A stretch of DNA of 61,840 nucleotides, taken from assembly GCA_030537355.1 (NCBI GenBank), contig JAUNNF010000010.1, positions 2,078 through 63,917 of the forward strand. The letters run 5' to 3'. Shown here piece after piece: positions 16,333 to 25,892 of the stretch. Source of the DNA: Coriobacteriia bacterium. GTDB taxonomy: Bacteria > Actinomycetota > Coriobacteriia > Coriobacteriales > Eggerthellaceae. Position numbers and translations under genes: made by a program. Numbering within the stretch: position 1 is the first letter of the stretch; every line of letters starts with the position of its first letter. The notes beneath the pieces are model-generated. The model was given only the letters and a program-made list of their open reading frames with translations. It was not told the DNA's origin and did no database searches.

Positions 16333-19300
16333 CTATAGTTGAAACCCTTAATGTTTTATCTTCTAGAACATCTAAAAGAGCTTTGACTGTGTCAAGTGAC
16401 GTGAATAATGTTACATTATTTTCAGTTGCGAGTTTTCTGATTTCGATACCGTCCATTTCTTCTGCATGCTCGCCAACAGTCTTTGTGTTAATGATATAAG
16501 TAATATGACCTGCACGGATTTGTTTTGGAATTTCATCTGCAGTATGTGAAATTTTATTAACACCACGAGTTGGAATCTTATATGCTCGTAAAAATCTTGC
16601 AGTACCCATTGTGCCTTCGATGTTAAAGCCTAAGTTATAGAACCGCTGGATTAGTGGTAAGGCTTCTTCCTTATCTGCATCAGCGATTGTAACAAATAAT
16701 GTTCCGTAATTTTTAAGCTTGGTTCCTGAGGCTTGAAGCGCCTTGTACATAGCGTCCTCCAGGTCTTTATCGTATCCAATAGCTTCACCAGTTGATTTCA
16801 TTTCAGGCGATAAGTAAGCATCCATTCCTGTGATTTTGTTAAACGAGAAAACTGGTGCTTTTACACAGTATCTTTGTTTTTCATCAGGATATAGACAGAA
16901 AATACCTTGCTCTTTCAAACTCTTGCCTAAGAGTACGTCTGTTGCGATATCAGCAAGTGAATATCCAGTAGATTTTGAAAGAAACGGCACAGTACGTGAA
17001 CTTCTTGGATTTACCTCAATGATGAAAACATTTTCGTCTTTATCGACAATAAACTGAATATTAAAAAGTCCAACAATTCCAATACCGAGACCAAGTTTTT
17101 TCGTGTACTCAAGAATTTTACCTTTGACTTTGTCGCTTATTGAATATGCAGGGTAGACACTGATTGAATCGCCACTGTGGATACCAGTACGTTCAACAAG
17201 TTCCATAATTCCTGGAACAAACACATCAACACCATCGCAAATTGCATCGACTTCAACCTCTTTACCCATAATATATTTGTCAACAAGAACAGGTTTGTCC
17301 TCATCAATTTCTACTGCAGTTTTGAGGTAGTGCTTCAATTGTTTATCATTGCCAACAATTTGCATTGCTCGTCCACCAAGTACAAACGATGGTCTAACAA
17401 GTACTGGATAACCAATTTCGTTTGCGATTTTTAAGCCATCCTCGATTTTTGTAACAGCCGCACCTTGAGGCTGTGGAATGTCCAAATCAATGAGAACTTG
17501 TTCGAAACTGTCTCTATTTTCGGCGCGCTCAATTGCGTCATAATCTGTTCCAATGATTTTGCATCCTCTGTCGATTAATGGTTTTGCGAGGTTAATTGCA
17601 GTTTGCCCACCAAGGGATGTAACAATTCCTTCTGGTTGTTCAAATTCAACAATTGCCATTACATCTTCTGGAGTGAGTGGCTCAAAGTAGAGTTTGTCAG
17701 AAGTTAAATAATCCGTAGATACTGTTTCTGGATTGTTGTTGATAATGATAGCTTCATACCCAGCCTTTTTGATTGTGAGTGCTGCATGCACTGTCGAGTA
17801 ATCAAATTCAACACCTTGCCCGATTCTGATTGGACCTGCTCCAAGTACGATTATCTTTTTCTTTTTTGTTTTTTTAGATTCATTTTTACCAGTGTATGAG
17901 CTGTAAAGGTATGGGATATATTTTCCTGTGTGAAGCGTATCAACCATTTTAAATATTGGTTTAATATTCTCTTCATGGCGCATGTTGTAAATTTCAATCT
18001 CTTCTTTATCCCATAGTTTTGCAATGTATATATCTGAAAAACCAAGTTTTTTTGCTTCCTTGAGAGTTTGTTTGTCTTGTTTTTTCTTTAACTTGTTCTC
18101 CATGTCAACAATTTCTTTGAAGCTTTCAATGAACAGTTCAGTCACAGCAGTTGTTTTGTGGATCTTAGCAATAGGCTCTTCTCTTCTAAGAAGTTCACAA
18201 ATTGCATAGATGTAATCATCATGGAATTTTTCTAGATATTTATAGATGTCGTTAGTGCTCATATCGTCAAACTTTTCAAGATAGAAATGATTAACACCTG
18301 TTTCTAACGATCTAACTGACTTTAAGAAACATTCTGTTAAGCTTGAACCGATGCCCATGACCTCACCAGTTGCTTTCATTTGCGTACCTAGTGTATTTGC
18401 AGCCTCGTTGAACTTATCAAATGGGAAGCGCGGGAATTTAGCAACAATATAGTCGAGCTGTGGTTCAATGTCTCCAGTACCACCAGCAACAGGGATCTCA
18501 TTTAGGTCCATACCAACGGCGATTTTTGCAGTAACACGAGCAATTGGATAACCACTTGCTTTACTAGCTAGCGCTGATGATCTTGACACTCTAGGGTTAA
18601 CTTCAATCAAGTAATATTCGCTAGATTCTGGATTTAATGCAAACTGTACATTGCAACCACCAGCGATTTTGAGTTCCTTGATAATCTTAATAGCACTGTC
18701 GTTGAGCATTTTAAGATCATGTTTATTGAGTGAAAGTATTGGAGCAACAACAACGCTGTCACCAGTATGAACGCCCACGGGATCAACGTTTTCCATACCG
18801 CAGATTGTGATGGCGTTGTCCTTATTGTCGCGCATAACCTCAAACTCAATTTCTTTATAGCCTTTAACACTTTTCTCGATTAAAACTTGATTAACAGGCG
18901 AGAGTTTAAAAGCATTAGCGCCAAGTTCGATAAGCTCTTCCTCATTATTTGCGAAACCCCCGCCAGTACCTCCAAGGGTGAATGCTGGCCTGAGCACGAC
19001 AGGATATCCAATTTTTTTTGCTGCTGCTTTTGCCTCGTCAATGTTGTATGTAATTTCAGAAGGTATAACAGGCTCGCCAATTTCCTGGCACATTTCTTTA
19101 AAACGTTCGCGATCTTCGGCGCGCTCAATACTATCTGAAGATGTTCCCAAAAGTTCAACATGGCACTCTTCCAGGATGTGCCATTCTTTAAGTTTCATGG
19201 CAAGGTTAAGGCCAGTTTGACCACCAATACCAGGGATAATTGCATCTGGACGCTCATGTCTGATGATTCTTGCAACGTATTCTAATGTGAGAGGTTCCAT

Positions 19301-19495
19301 ATAAACTTTGTCAGCTATTACAGTATCAGTCATGATGGTTGCAGGATTGCTATTGCAAAGAACAACCTCGTAGCCCTCTTCTTTTAAGGCGAGACAAGCT
19401 TGAGTTCCTGCATAATCAAATTCGGCAGCTTGACCAATTACAATTGGGCCTGAACCAATGATTAAAATTTTCTTTAAATCTTTTCTTTTTGCCAT
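16325..19495 (-). CDS. carB: carbamoyl-phosphate synthase large subunit
   Basis: A 1056-residue enzyme of normal length. It has two ATP-grasp halves (about 1-400 and 550-935; GSGPIVIGQAAEFDY and GAGPIRIGQGVEFDY open each), an oligomerisation region between them and a C-terminal MGS-like regulatory domain. VRPAFTLGGTGGG and VRPSFVLGGRAM are the nucleotide loops. It makes carbamoyl phosphate for pyrB from ammonia delivered by the glutaminase CarA, which is not in this window. Its start lies within the end of pyrC (22-base overlap). Confidence 0.97.
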   Translation of the reverse strand: MAKRKDLKKILIIGSGPIVIGQAAEFDYAGTQACLALKEEGYEVVLCNSNPATIMTDTVIADKVYMEPLTLEYVARIIRHERPDAIIPGIGGQTGLNLAMKLKEWHILEECHVELLGTSSDSIERAEDRERFKEMCQEIGEPVIPSEITYNIDEAKAAAKKIGYPVVLRPAFTLGGTGGGFANNEEELIELGANAFKLSPVNQVLIEKSVKGYKEIEFEVMRDNKDNAITICGMENVDPVGVHTGDSVVVAPILSLNKHDLKMLNDSAIKIIKELKIAGGCNVQFALNPESSEYYLIEVNPRVSRSSALASKASGYPIARVTAKIAVGMDLNEIPVAGGTGDIEPQLDYIVAKFPRFPFDKFNEAANTLGTQMKATGEVMGIGSSLTECFLKSVRSLETGVNHFYLEKFDDMSTNDIYKYLEKFHDDYIYAICELLRREEPIAKIHKTTAVTELFIESFKEIVDMENKLKKKQDKQTLKEAKKLGFSDIYIAKLWDKEEIEIYNMRHEENIKPIFKMVDTLHTGKYIPYLYSSYTGKNESKKTKKKKIIVLGAGPIRIGQGVEFDYSTVHAALTIKKAGYEAIIINNNPETVSTDYLTSDKLYFEPLTPEDVMAIVEFEQPEGIVTSLGGQTAINLAKPLIDRGCKIIGTDYDAIERAENRDSFEQVLIDLDIPQPQGAAVTKIEDGLKIANEIGYPVLVRPSFVLGGRAMQIVGNDKQLKHYLKTAVEIDEDKPVLVDKYIMGKEVEVDAICDGVDVFVPGIMELVERTGIHSGDSISVYPAYSISDKVKGKILEYTKKLGLGIGIVGLFNIQFIVDKDENVFIIEVNPRSSRTVPFLSKSTGYSLADIATDVLLGKSLKEQGIFCLYPDEKQRYCVKAPVFSFNKITGMDAYLSPEMKSTGEAIGYDKDLEDAMYKALQASGTKLKNYGTLFVTIADADKEEALPLIQRFYNLGFNIEGTMGTARFLRAYKIPTRGVNKISHTADEIPKQIRAGHITYIINTKTVGEHAEEMDGIEIRKLATENNVTLFTSLDTVKALLDVLEDKTLRVSTIDA

Positions 19496-20514
19496 ACTGT
19501 TTTACCTTCTAACTTTGTTAAGTAATTGATTCCGTATAGTTCCCAACCTTCAAATGGTGTGCATTTCCCTTTTGAGAGTAGGTCTTTAGGGTTTACGGTA
19601 AATTTTTCGTTTAGAGCCCACTGGCTATATGTGTCCTTTTTTGTTTGTATGTCAAATCTTTTTCTTGGATTGTCTGATATCAGTTTTACTAGCTTGTCTA
19701 GAGTAATGATTTTTTCTTTAACTAGTTTTGTGTATAAAACAGGGAAAGCTAATTCTATTCCGGTTATTCCATTGGCTCCTTGTTCTTTGTCTTCTTTGGA
19801 ATGTGGAGCATGATCTGTTGCAATCATGTCTATTGTTCCATCACATATGCCTTGTAAAAGTGCTTCCTTGTCTTTTTTTCTGTGAATAGGAGGGTTCATT
19901 TTATATTTAGGCTCGTCAGTAATAGTTTTTTTCGAAAGTGTCAAATAATGAGGGGCTGTTTCACATGTCACGTCGATTTTTTCTTTTTTAGCCTCTCTAA
20001 TTAGTTCCACACTTTCTTTTGTAGATATATGACATACATGATATTTACATCCAGTTTTAGCAGCAAGTTCAAGGTCCCTCTCGATTTGTTTATACTCTGC
20101 TTTACGGTCTGTGTCTTGGCTGTTGTCTTCGCAATGAGCTACAATAAATTTACCTTGTTTCATTGCAGTTTCCATCAGTACCTTACTTTGTACGCCAACT
20201 CCATCATCTGAAAACGCAATTGCGTTAATGTTTTTAATGTCTGTTAGAGCAAGCCCCTTTTCAGCTTGTGTAATTGAAGCATAAGGGTAGACATTTATTA
20301 CTGCATCTCTGTCAATTATATTCTGTTCAAGCTGCAAGTTTGCTTGTGAATCTGGAACAGGATTTAAGTTAGGCATAGCACATACATCAGTATAACCACC
20401 ATGTGCTGCAGCTTTTGTGCCCGTTAGAATTGTTTCCTTAAAAGAAAAACCTGGTTCCCGCAAGTGCACATGCACATCGCAAAAACCAGGTAAAGTTGTG
20501 AGTTTAGTGCTAAT
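19474..20514 (-). CDS. pyrC: dihydroorotase, short form, probable ATT start
   Basis: A 347-residue zinc amidohydrolase closing carbamoyl aspartate to dihydroorotate. The metal motif is PGFCDVHVHLREPG at the very N-terminus, then YHVCHISTKESV and ATDHAPHSKEDK. The usual 50-residue N-terminal beta domain is absent. The only ATG- or GTG-like start in frame (GTG 20475) lies inside the HVH motif and would remove PGFCD. Upstream in frame to a TAG stop there is no ATG, GTG or TTG, but ATT at 20512-20514 sits 6 bases behind a perfect GGAGG (20521-20525). I therefore call an ATT start. It is the first gene of the pyr operon. Confidence 0.88.
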   Translation of the reverse strand: MSTKLTTLPGFCDVHVHLREPGFSFKETILTGTKAAAHGGYTDVCAMPNLNPVPDSQANLQLEQNIIDRDAVINVYPYASITQAEKGLALTDIKNINAIAFSDDGVGVQSKVLMETAMKQGKFIVAHCEDNSQDTDRKAEYKQIERDLELAAKTGCKYHVCHISTKESVELIREAKKEKIDVTCETAPHYLTLSKKTITDEPKYKMNPPIHRKKDKEALLQGICDGTIDMIATDHAPHSKEDKEQGANGITGIELAFPVLYTKLVKEKIITLDKLVKLISDNPRKRFDIQTKKDTYSQWALNEKFTVNPKDLLSKGKCTPFEGWELYGINYLTKLEGKTVWQKEKI

Positions 20515-20538
20515 TACTAGCCTCCAATTTTTATTGTT

Positions 20539-20544
20539 ATTATA
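20539..20544 (-). promoter_or_regulatory. -10 box of the pyrC-carB-pyrKDF operon
   Basis: TATAAT on the minus strand, about 25 bases before the proposed ATT start. The -35 (TTGTCG at 19-base spacing) is weak. The leader is too short for an attenuator. Confidence 0.55.
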
Positions 20545-20569
20545 CTAAAGGTGTAGTTTTGTGCGACAA

Positions 20570-21667
20570 CTATTTAGCAGAATCTACAAATGCTTGGAAC
20601 AGTTTTCGTGACAGTTCAACGTCCATAAAATCTTTTGCGCGTTCATCATTATGATTTGTTAAATAAATAGGAAGCTCTGCATGAAATTGTACTCCAATTG
20701 CAAACTTTCTACCAGGGAGTTCAACTGCTTCAATAAAATCTTTACCATTAGTGTTATTTGTTCCTGATGCATAAAGCGGTGTTCGATCAACGCTTCGAAT
20801 TAATTGATGATGCCAGGATGGGACATTATTAATTGTGTCGGTACCAAATATTTTGTGTAATGCAGAATCGTTAGATCCAATTTTAGTGGCTAAATTTACA
20901 TCGTGTGGTACAAACCAACGGCCTTCAGTTTTAGGGTCTCTGTGTTTTGCAGCTGCATTTTCTTTTTCTCCGTCTGGACCATAAAAGTCTTTAATGTCGT
21001 CTATTACCCCAGCACCCTGACTTATGCAAAACATTTGCATGCCTCGGCAAATACCTAAAAAAGGAATATCATTGTCTATGCAGTAATCAACCAACAATAA
21101 ATCGCTAACATCATTGGCAGCTTGAAAATTACTTTCTTTTGATGTGCCAGTACTGTCTTGTAGCATAATACCAGGGCTGACATCTTCTCCTCCAGGTATG
21201 ATAACAGCATCGATGCCTTCCATAACTTTAGATACATTTGATGGATAACTTTGATAGACGCCCATTTCAATAGCGGTATTTAAGTCAACTCCACCTCGGC
21301 TGTCCTTTTCATTAGTGGTTAAATCATAATAGTTGCTGCTTCCATAATGATTTTCCTTAAAAATCTTTTCAACTTCTGGACTACTATAGGTTTTGGATTT
21401 TGGAGTTTGCTCATATGTATAATAAGATGGCATAACCTGATCTAAATCCACAACTTTTGCACCTGTACTTTCAGCCGCTTCTCTGGCGTACAAATAAAAC
21501 TCCGAGCAGTTTGTAACATTTGCTATGCCAATGGTTACGTCACTATTGTTTTTTTTGTTTGAACATGCTGTAAAAATGAATGTAGTAGTAATTATTGCAG
21601 CAATTATAAAAGTTAGTAAAGTGAAAAATATTAATTTATTTTGTATGTTGAAATTTTTCTTTATCAT
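20570..21667 (-). CDS. lipoprotein, peptidase C26-type class I glutamine amidotransferase
   Basis: A 365-residue protein; ATG 21667 follows AAAGGAAA, so I drop the nine extra residues of the TTG start. A membrane helix ends in the lipobox-like FTAC followed by SNKKNNS, so it should be a lipid-anchored exported protein. The enzyme domain has IIPGGEDVSPG (about 165), the nucleophile elbow GICRGMQ (about 205), and FHAELP late in the chain, supplying His and Glu. The family hydrolyses gamma-glutamyl amides such as gamma-glutamyl-GABA. An extracellular lipoprotein form is unusual and suggests action on gamma-glutamyl peptides or wall fragments. The substrate is not known. Confidence 0.85.
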   Translation of the reverse strand: MIKKNFNIQNKLIFFTLLTFIIAAIITTTFIFTACSNKKNNSDVTIGIANVTNCSEFYLYAREAAESTGAKVVDLDQVMPSYYTYEQTPKSKTYSSPEVEKIFKENHYGSSNYYDLTTNEKDSRGGVDLNTAIEMGVYQSYPSNVSKVMEGIDAVIIPGGEDVSPGIMLQDSTGTSKESNFQAANDVSDLLLVDYCIDNDIPFLGICRGMQMFCISQGAGVIDDIKDFYGPDGEKENAAAKHRDPKTEGRWFVPHDVNLATKIGSNDSALHKIFGTDTINNVPSWHHQLIRSVDRTPLYASGTNNTNGKDFIEAVELPGRKFAIGVQFHAELPIYLTNHNDERAKDFMDVELSRKLFQAFVDSAK

Positions 21668-21790
21668 AGTATTTCCTTTATCTTTCGTCTGCAATTATAC
21701 CACTCTTGTGAAATATTGTTTAATTGAGAACTTAATTTTGTTTTCGAATAGTATTAAATCTTACTTTTTTGCTGAAAATGTTTCCAAAAT

Positions 21791-21940
21791 GATAGGTTGT
21801 GGGGTATTTCTTTTATTTAGATTGATATTTATTTATTAAAATTAAAAAATTTATTTTATACATAAATTTTGTACTGGGCTTTTATGAAAACAAAAACTGT
21901 ATTAACATTTTCTTTTATTATAAATACCCCTCAACCTATT
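21791..21940. repeat. 150-bp element bounded by 20-bp inverted repeats
   Basis: GATAGGTTGTGGGGTATTTC (21791-21810) is matched at 17 of 20 bases by the reverse complement of 21921-21940. The interior is very AT-rich and non-coding. The right repeat overlaps the last codons of the NYN gene. It could be a miniature inverted-repeat element or a long two-way terminator hairpin. The rest of 21668-21935 shows nothing else. Confidence 0.6.
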
Positions 21941-22484
21941 GTTTTGGAGAAAATTTTGTAATATTTTTAAGTTTTTTAATGGTTTCGTCATCTAAAGTGT
22001 CAATAATCTTTGCATTTGACGAGTTTTTCTGATTTGTATGGCTAATTTTCTCTGTTATTTTATCATTCAGTAAATGTTCACAAAAATTGACAGCACTTAT
22101 GTGAGTAATATGCTTGTTACTAGTAGTATTGCGAATGATATTGTCGCTAGTAGCAATAGTTACCTTAAAACCTTGATCGATCGCTTCATATGCGAGTTTT
22201 TCAATTTGCGAGTCAGCGGAAACTCCTGTTGGCGTGAATATAGTATTAATTTTGTTTATATTGATAGATTCTAACTTTGCCATTTTTTTGTGAGAAGGTC
22301 TTTTTGCTGCATCATATACTATGACAACTGTATAGTTATATTGTGCGGAAATGTCGTTCAATAAAGCTTCGCGAGCATGGTTATACCACTCATCCGTCCA
22401 GTCATCTGTTGGGTCATAAAACCCAGAACTTCTCAATACGTTATAGCCATCAACGATTAATATTTTTTTAGCTAAATTACTCAT
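21936..22484 (-). CDS. YacP/Rae1-like NYN-domain ribonuclease
   Basis: A 182-residue PIN-fold protein. LIVDGYNVLR at the start, VIVYDAA (about 55), TPTGVSADSQIEKLAYE (about 87) and TIATSDNIIRN (about 110) carry the acidic residues of the NYN (YacP) family. Bacillus YacP (Rae1) is a ribosome-dependent mRNA endonuclease. The gene starts at ATG 22484 with no clear ribosome binding site and is divergent from the permease gene 35 bases away. The last 60 residues are a polar tail. Confidence 0.85.
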   Translation of the reverse strand: MSNLAKKILIVDGYNVLRSSGFYDPTDDWTDEWYNHAREALLNDISAQYNYTVVIVYDAAKRPSHKKMAKLESININKINTIFTPTGVSADSQIEKLAYEAIDQGFKVTIATSDNIIRNTTSNKHITHISAVNFCEHLLNDKITEKISHTNQKNSSNAKIIDTLDDETIKKLKNITKFSPKQ

Positions 22485-22519
22485 TGGTTGTTTATAATTC
22501 TATATTAGCGGAGAAGAAA

Positions 22520-23989
22520 ATGCTTGAAAAAATTTTTAAACTAAAAACAAATCATACATCAATAAAAACTGAGATTGCTGCAGGTATTACCACATTTATG
22601 GCTATGGCATATATATTGGCTGTTAATCCTAATATTCTTGGCGACACTGGTATGGAACCAAGTGCTGTTTTCGTTGCTACTGCACTTGCAACTTTTGTGG
22701 CTTGTATTGTTATGTCATTTTTATCAAACTTGCCAATAGCTATTTCCGCAGGTATGGGTTTGAATGCCTTTTTTGCATATACTATTGTTGCTTCGATGGG
22801 TTTTTCATGGAAATGGGCTTTGGCAGCTGTTTTTATTGAAGGTGTTTTATTCATTATTCTTACTTTAACTAAGATTCGCGAGCAAATCTTTGATTGTATA
22901 CCCTTGTCTTTGAAATATGCTCTTGCAGTAGGTATTGGCATCTATATAGCTTTCATAGGCCTACTAAGTTCAAATATTATTGTACCTAGTTCTACAACTG
23001 TTTTAACTATGTTTAGTTGGGATAAATTTCATTTTAATACATATGGTATTTCTGTTTTTCTTGCCATTGTTGGTGTTTTATTAACGGGTTTATTGCATGC
23101 TAAAAAGGTTAAAGGGGCAATATTAATTGGTATTATTATAATTTGGTTACTTGGAATAATCTGCCAGTTAACAGGTATATATACACCAGGTTTTATTATA
23201 GATAATAAATTTTTTCCAATTGATTATGTACCAGCTGCAACAGAGACCGTAACAAAAATGTGGCCTACTCTAATACCAGATTTTAGTGTCGGAATTTTCG
23301 GAGGTGTAGTAGAAAATTTCCAAAGTTTAGGTTCAACTTTTGGTCAATGTTTTGTTGGTCTTAATGAGGTTATACAAACAAATTCTTGGTTACCATTTTT
23401 AATTTGCTTTTTAGCTCTTTTGTTTGTAGATATTTTCGATACTGTTGGAACAGTTTCTGCTGTAGCAGCAAATGCAGGTATGCTTGATAAAAAAGGAAAT
23501 TTGCCTGCTATTAAAGGGGCTCTTTTATCCGATGCTATTGGTACAACTTTTGGTGCTATTTGTGGTACTTCGGCTCTGTCTGCTTATATAGAAAGCTCAA
23601 CAGGTGTTGCCCAAGGTGGCAGAACAGGCCTTACTACATTTGTCGTAGGTATTTTGTTTTTGTTGTCTTTGTTGTTGTCTCCACTTTTTCTTGCGATTCC
23701 TTCTTTTGCAATTGGGCCTGCATTGATTGTTGTTGGATTTTTAATGATAGCTACTGTAGTCAAAGTTGATCTTAAAAATCCAATTAATGGAATTCCAGCA
23801 TTTTTGATGATTATAGGAATTCCTCTTACGTATAGCATTTCTGATGGAATTGGATGGGGTCTTATTTCTTATGTTGTGTTGCATCTTGCAACAGGCAAAG
23901 GCATTGGTACTAAAAAGAAAGAAGCTGTTCATCCAGCGTTATTTATTATTGCAATTTTGTTCGTACTACATTTTGCTTTATTAAAATAA
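22520..23989 (+). CDS. NCS2-family purine base permease (AzgA/PbuG type)
   Basis: A 489-residue membrane transporter with 12-14 hydrophobic segments. The start is ATG 22520, behind GGAG at 22510-22513. The opening TSIKTEIAAGITTFMAMAYILAVNP, shown here as the segment after residue 12, and the loop SAGMGLNAFFAY are the signature of AzgA-like adenine/guanine/hypoxanthine permeases. ALLFVDIFDTVGT and GTSALSAYIESSTGVA are the substrate-site helices. Only 35 bases separate it from the divergent NYN gene, so a purine riboswitch has no room. It shares TAATG with the next gene. Confidence 0.92.
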   Translation: MLEKIFKLKTNHTSIKTEIAAGITTFMAMAYILAVNPNILGDTGMEPSAVFVATALATFVACIVMSFLSNLPIAISAGMGLNAFFAYTIVASMGFSWKWALAAVFIEGVLFIILTLTKIREQIFDCIPLSLKYALAVGIGIYIAFIGLLSSNIIVPSSTTVLTMFSWDKFHFNTYGISVFLAIVGVLLTGLLHAKKVKGAILIGIIIIWLLGIICQLTGIYTPGFIIDNKFFPIDYVPAATETVTKMWPTLIPDFSVGIFGGVVENFQSLGSTFGQCFVGLNEVIQTNSWLPFLICFLALLFVDIFDTVGTVSAVAANAGMLDKKGNLPAIKGALLSDAIGTTFGAICGTSALSAYIESSTGVAQGGRTGLTTFVVGILFLLSLLLSPLFLAIPSFAIGPALIVVGFLMIATVVKVDLKNPINGIPAFLMIIGIPLTYSISDGIGWGLISYVVLHLATGKGIGTKKKEAVHPALFIIAILFVLHFALLK

Positions 23990-25077
23990 TGAGCAAGTAT
24001 ATTTATTTAGACACAGCAGCAACAGCAAGTTCTTCAAAGTTTGAAGTTGCAGACAACTTTGCTAACCCAAATTCAACACATGCAGCTGGGCGAGACTCTT
24101 TTGAGGCCCTAGAGCATGCTCGCGAAACTATGATGACAGCAATTGGAGCTAAAAGGCCAAGTGAAATTGTGTTTACGTCTGGAGCTACCGAGGCAAATAA
24201 TATGGCAATCTTTGGAATTGCAAGGGCTACGCGAGGTAGAGTTGCAGTTTGTGCAATTGAGCACGAATCTTCATTGATGCCTGCGCAAGAGTTGAAAAAT
24301 GAGGGATTTGATGTTGATGCTTTGAGTGTCAATAAAAATGGCTTGTTAAAGAATTCAAATTTTAATAAAGATACTAAGTTGGTTATCGTTCAGCACGCTA
24401 ATACAGAAATCGGTACTATTCAAAATATCAAATCTATCGCAGAAGAGGCACATAAAGTTGGCGCTTATATCCATAGTGATATGGTTGGCTCTTTTGGAAG
24501 GATTCCTGTTAATGTCGAAGATATGGGTGTAGATTCAGCGAGTTTTTCAGGACACAAGATTGGAACTCCTAAAGGCATTGGTATGCTTTACCTGAGGTCT
24601 AATACTCCTTTTAAGCCGCTTATTTATGGTGGAGGACAAGAGAGGGGCCTGCGTGGAGGTACACAAAATGTTGCTCTTGCAGTGTCACAGGAAAAAGCTG
24701 CAAGTTATGCTCTAAAAGACATGGCAGAGTTAGAATCTCATTACAAAAAAATGAAGCAATATTTGCTTGATGAAATTTCAAATATAGAAGGTGTTCGATC
24801 AACAATCAACAATGATTATTCATTATCTAATATATGTCATCTAGTATTCAAAAACAAAGAAAGTGAAACTTTAATTTTGCAGTATGGGAAATATGGTATT
24901 GTTGTGTCTGGTGGTCCGGCTTGTTCTTCTGATGAAAAATCACCAAGTCATGTACTACGTGAAATTGGCGTGCCACAAGATGAAATATATGGGGCTATTC
25001 GCCTGTCTTTTGGGCCAGATACTACAATAGACGACATTAAAGCTTTTATTAAAGCAACAAAGGAGATCCAAAAATGA
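23989..25077 (+). CDS. cysteine desulfurase (class V aminotransferase)
   Basis: A 362-residue PLP enzyme of the NifS/IscS group, moving sulphur from cysteine to acceptors for Fe-S clusters or tRNA thiolation. FTSGATEANN (about 59), HSDMVGSFG (about 163), the PLP Lys in SFSGHKIGTPKG (about 188), GGGQERGLRGGTQN and the persulfide-loop Cys in SGGPACSS (about 310) are visible. The start ATG overlaps the permease stop by one base. It overlaps the Nif3 gene by 4 bases (ATGA), so these genes form one operon. Confidence 0.92.
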   Translation: MSKYIYLDTAATASSSKFEVADNFANPNSTHAAGRDSFEALEHARETMMTAIGAKRPSEIVFTSGATEANNMAIFGIARATRGRVAVCAIEHESSLMPAQELKNEGFDVDALSVNKNGLLKNSNFNKDTKLVIVQHANTEIGTIQNIKSIAEEAHKVGAYIHSDMVGSFGRIPVNVEDMGVDSASFSGHKIGTPKGIGMLYLRSNTPFKPLIYGGGQERGLRGGTQNVALAVSQEKAASYALKDMAELESHYKKMKQYLLDEISNIEGVRSTINNDYSLSNICHLVFKNKESETLILQYGKYGIVVSGGPACSSDEKSPSHVLREIGVPQDEIYGAIRLSFGPDTTIDDIKAFIKATKEIQK

Positions 25078-25883
25078 CAAAAAGCATTATTAAAACAAAC
25101 ACAAATAAACCTGCAGTTAAAAAGAATGCAAAATTGACAATTGCTCAATTAGAAAAAAAGATGCTAAAAAAATTTCCCGCTGAGTCTGCTTGCGAATGGG
25201 ACAGAACAGGGCTTACTGTTGGTAACAAAAACCAAGAAATAACAAATGTTGCTGTTGCATTGGATGTAACTCCAGAAGCAATTCGTATATCCGAGCAGAG
25301 CGGAGCTAACTTGCTGGTAACCCATCATCCTGCATTCGTTGAACCTGTAGAGAGCTTTTATCCAGGAGACAAGGTTTATGAAGCAGCCTCTCGTGGCGTT
25401 GCATTGATGAATTTTCATACAGCACTTGATTTAAGCGAAGAAGGGGCAAGCACTCTTCCTCGCCTATTAAGTTTAAAAGATACTGGTAAGATGATGGGAT
25501 TTGGTCGTATATGTAGAGTAAAAAATATGACACTGAAACAATTAGCTGCAAGATGCAAAAGCGTATTTGGAAAAACTCCTCGTGTTTGGGGTGACTTTGC
25601 TACAAATGTCAAAACTGTTGTTACATCATCAGGTAGTGCTGATGTGGATACATTGACTGATAAATTTGATTGTTTAATTTGTGGCGAGATTAAATATCAT
25701 GCAGCCCTTGATTTAAGTCAAAGTGGAAAGTGTATTATTGATCTTGGTCACGATGTAAGCGAGTTGCCTTTTGTTGGTGTTCTCGCAAAAGAAATTCATG
25801 CATGTGGAGTTCCTAAAAAGAATATCATTTTGATTGATCAGACGCATAATTGGACATGCCCTACAAGTATCAAATCTAATTAA
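25074..25883 (+). CDS. Nif3-like dinuclear metal centre protein
   Basis: A 269-residue protein of the Nif3/GTP cyclohydrolase I type 2 family. The metal-site motifs are LLVTHHPAF (about 81), NFHTALDL (about 113) and the later Glu and His in CGEIKYHAALD (about 205) and DLGHDVSELPF. The first 25 residues are a basic, Lys-rich extension without counterpart in short homologues. It overlaps the cysteine desulfurase by 4 bases and is followed after 9 bases by the zinc-ribbon gene, an order well known in Actinobacteria. The physiological reaction of the family is uncertain. Confidence 0.9.
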   Translation: MTKSIIKTNTNKPAVKKNAKLTIAQLEKKMLKKFPAESACEWDRTGLTVGNKNQEITNVAVALDVTPEAIRISEQSGANLLVTHHPAFVEPVESFYPGDKVYEAASRGVALMNFHTALDLSEEGASTLPRLLSLKDTGKMMGFGRICRVKNMTLKQLAARCKSVFGKTPRVWGDFATNVKTVVTSSGSADVDTLTDKFDCLICGEIKYHAALDLSQSGKCIIDLGHDVSELPFVGVLAKEIHACGVPKKNIILIDQTHNWTCPTSIKSN

Positions 25884-25892
25884 GGAGAAACA

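Noticed and set aside
19474-20475. pyrC starting at GTG 20475
   Set aside because: This would start inside the HVHLREPG metal motif and lose PGFCD; the Shine-Dalgarno site is 46 bases away.
22485-22519. A purine riboswitch before the NCS2 permease
   Set aside because: Only 35 bases separate two divergent start codons.
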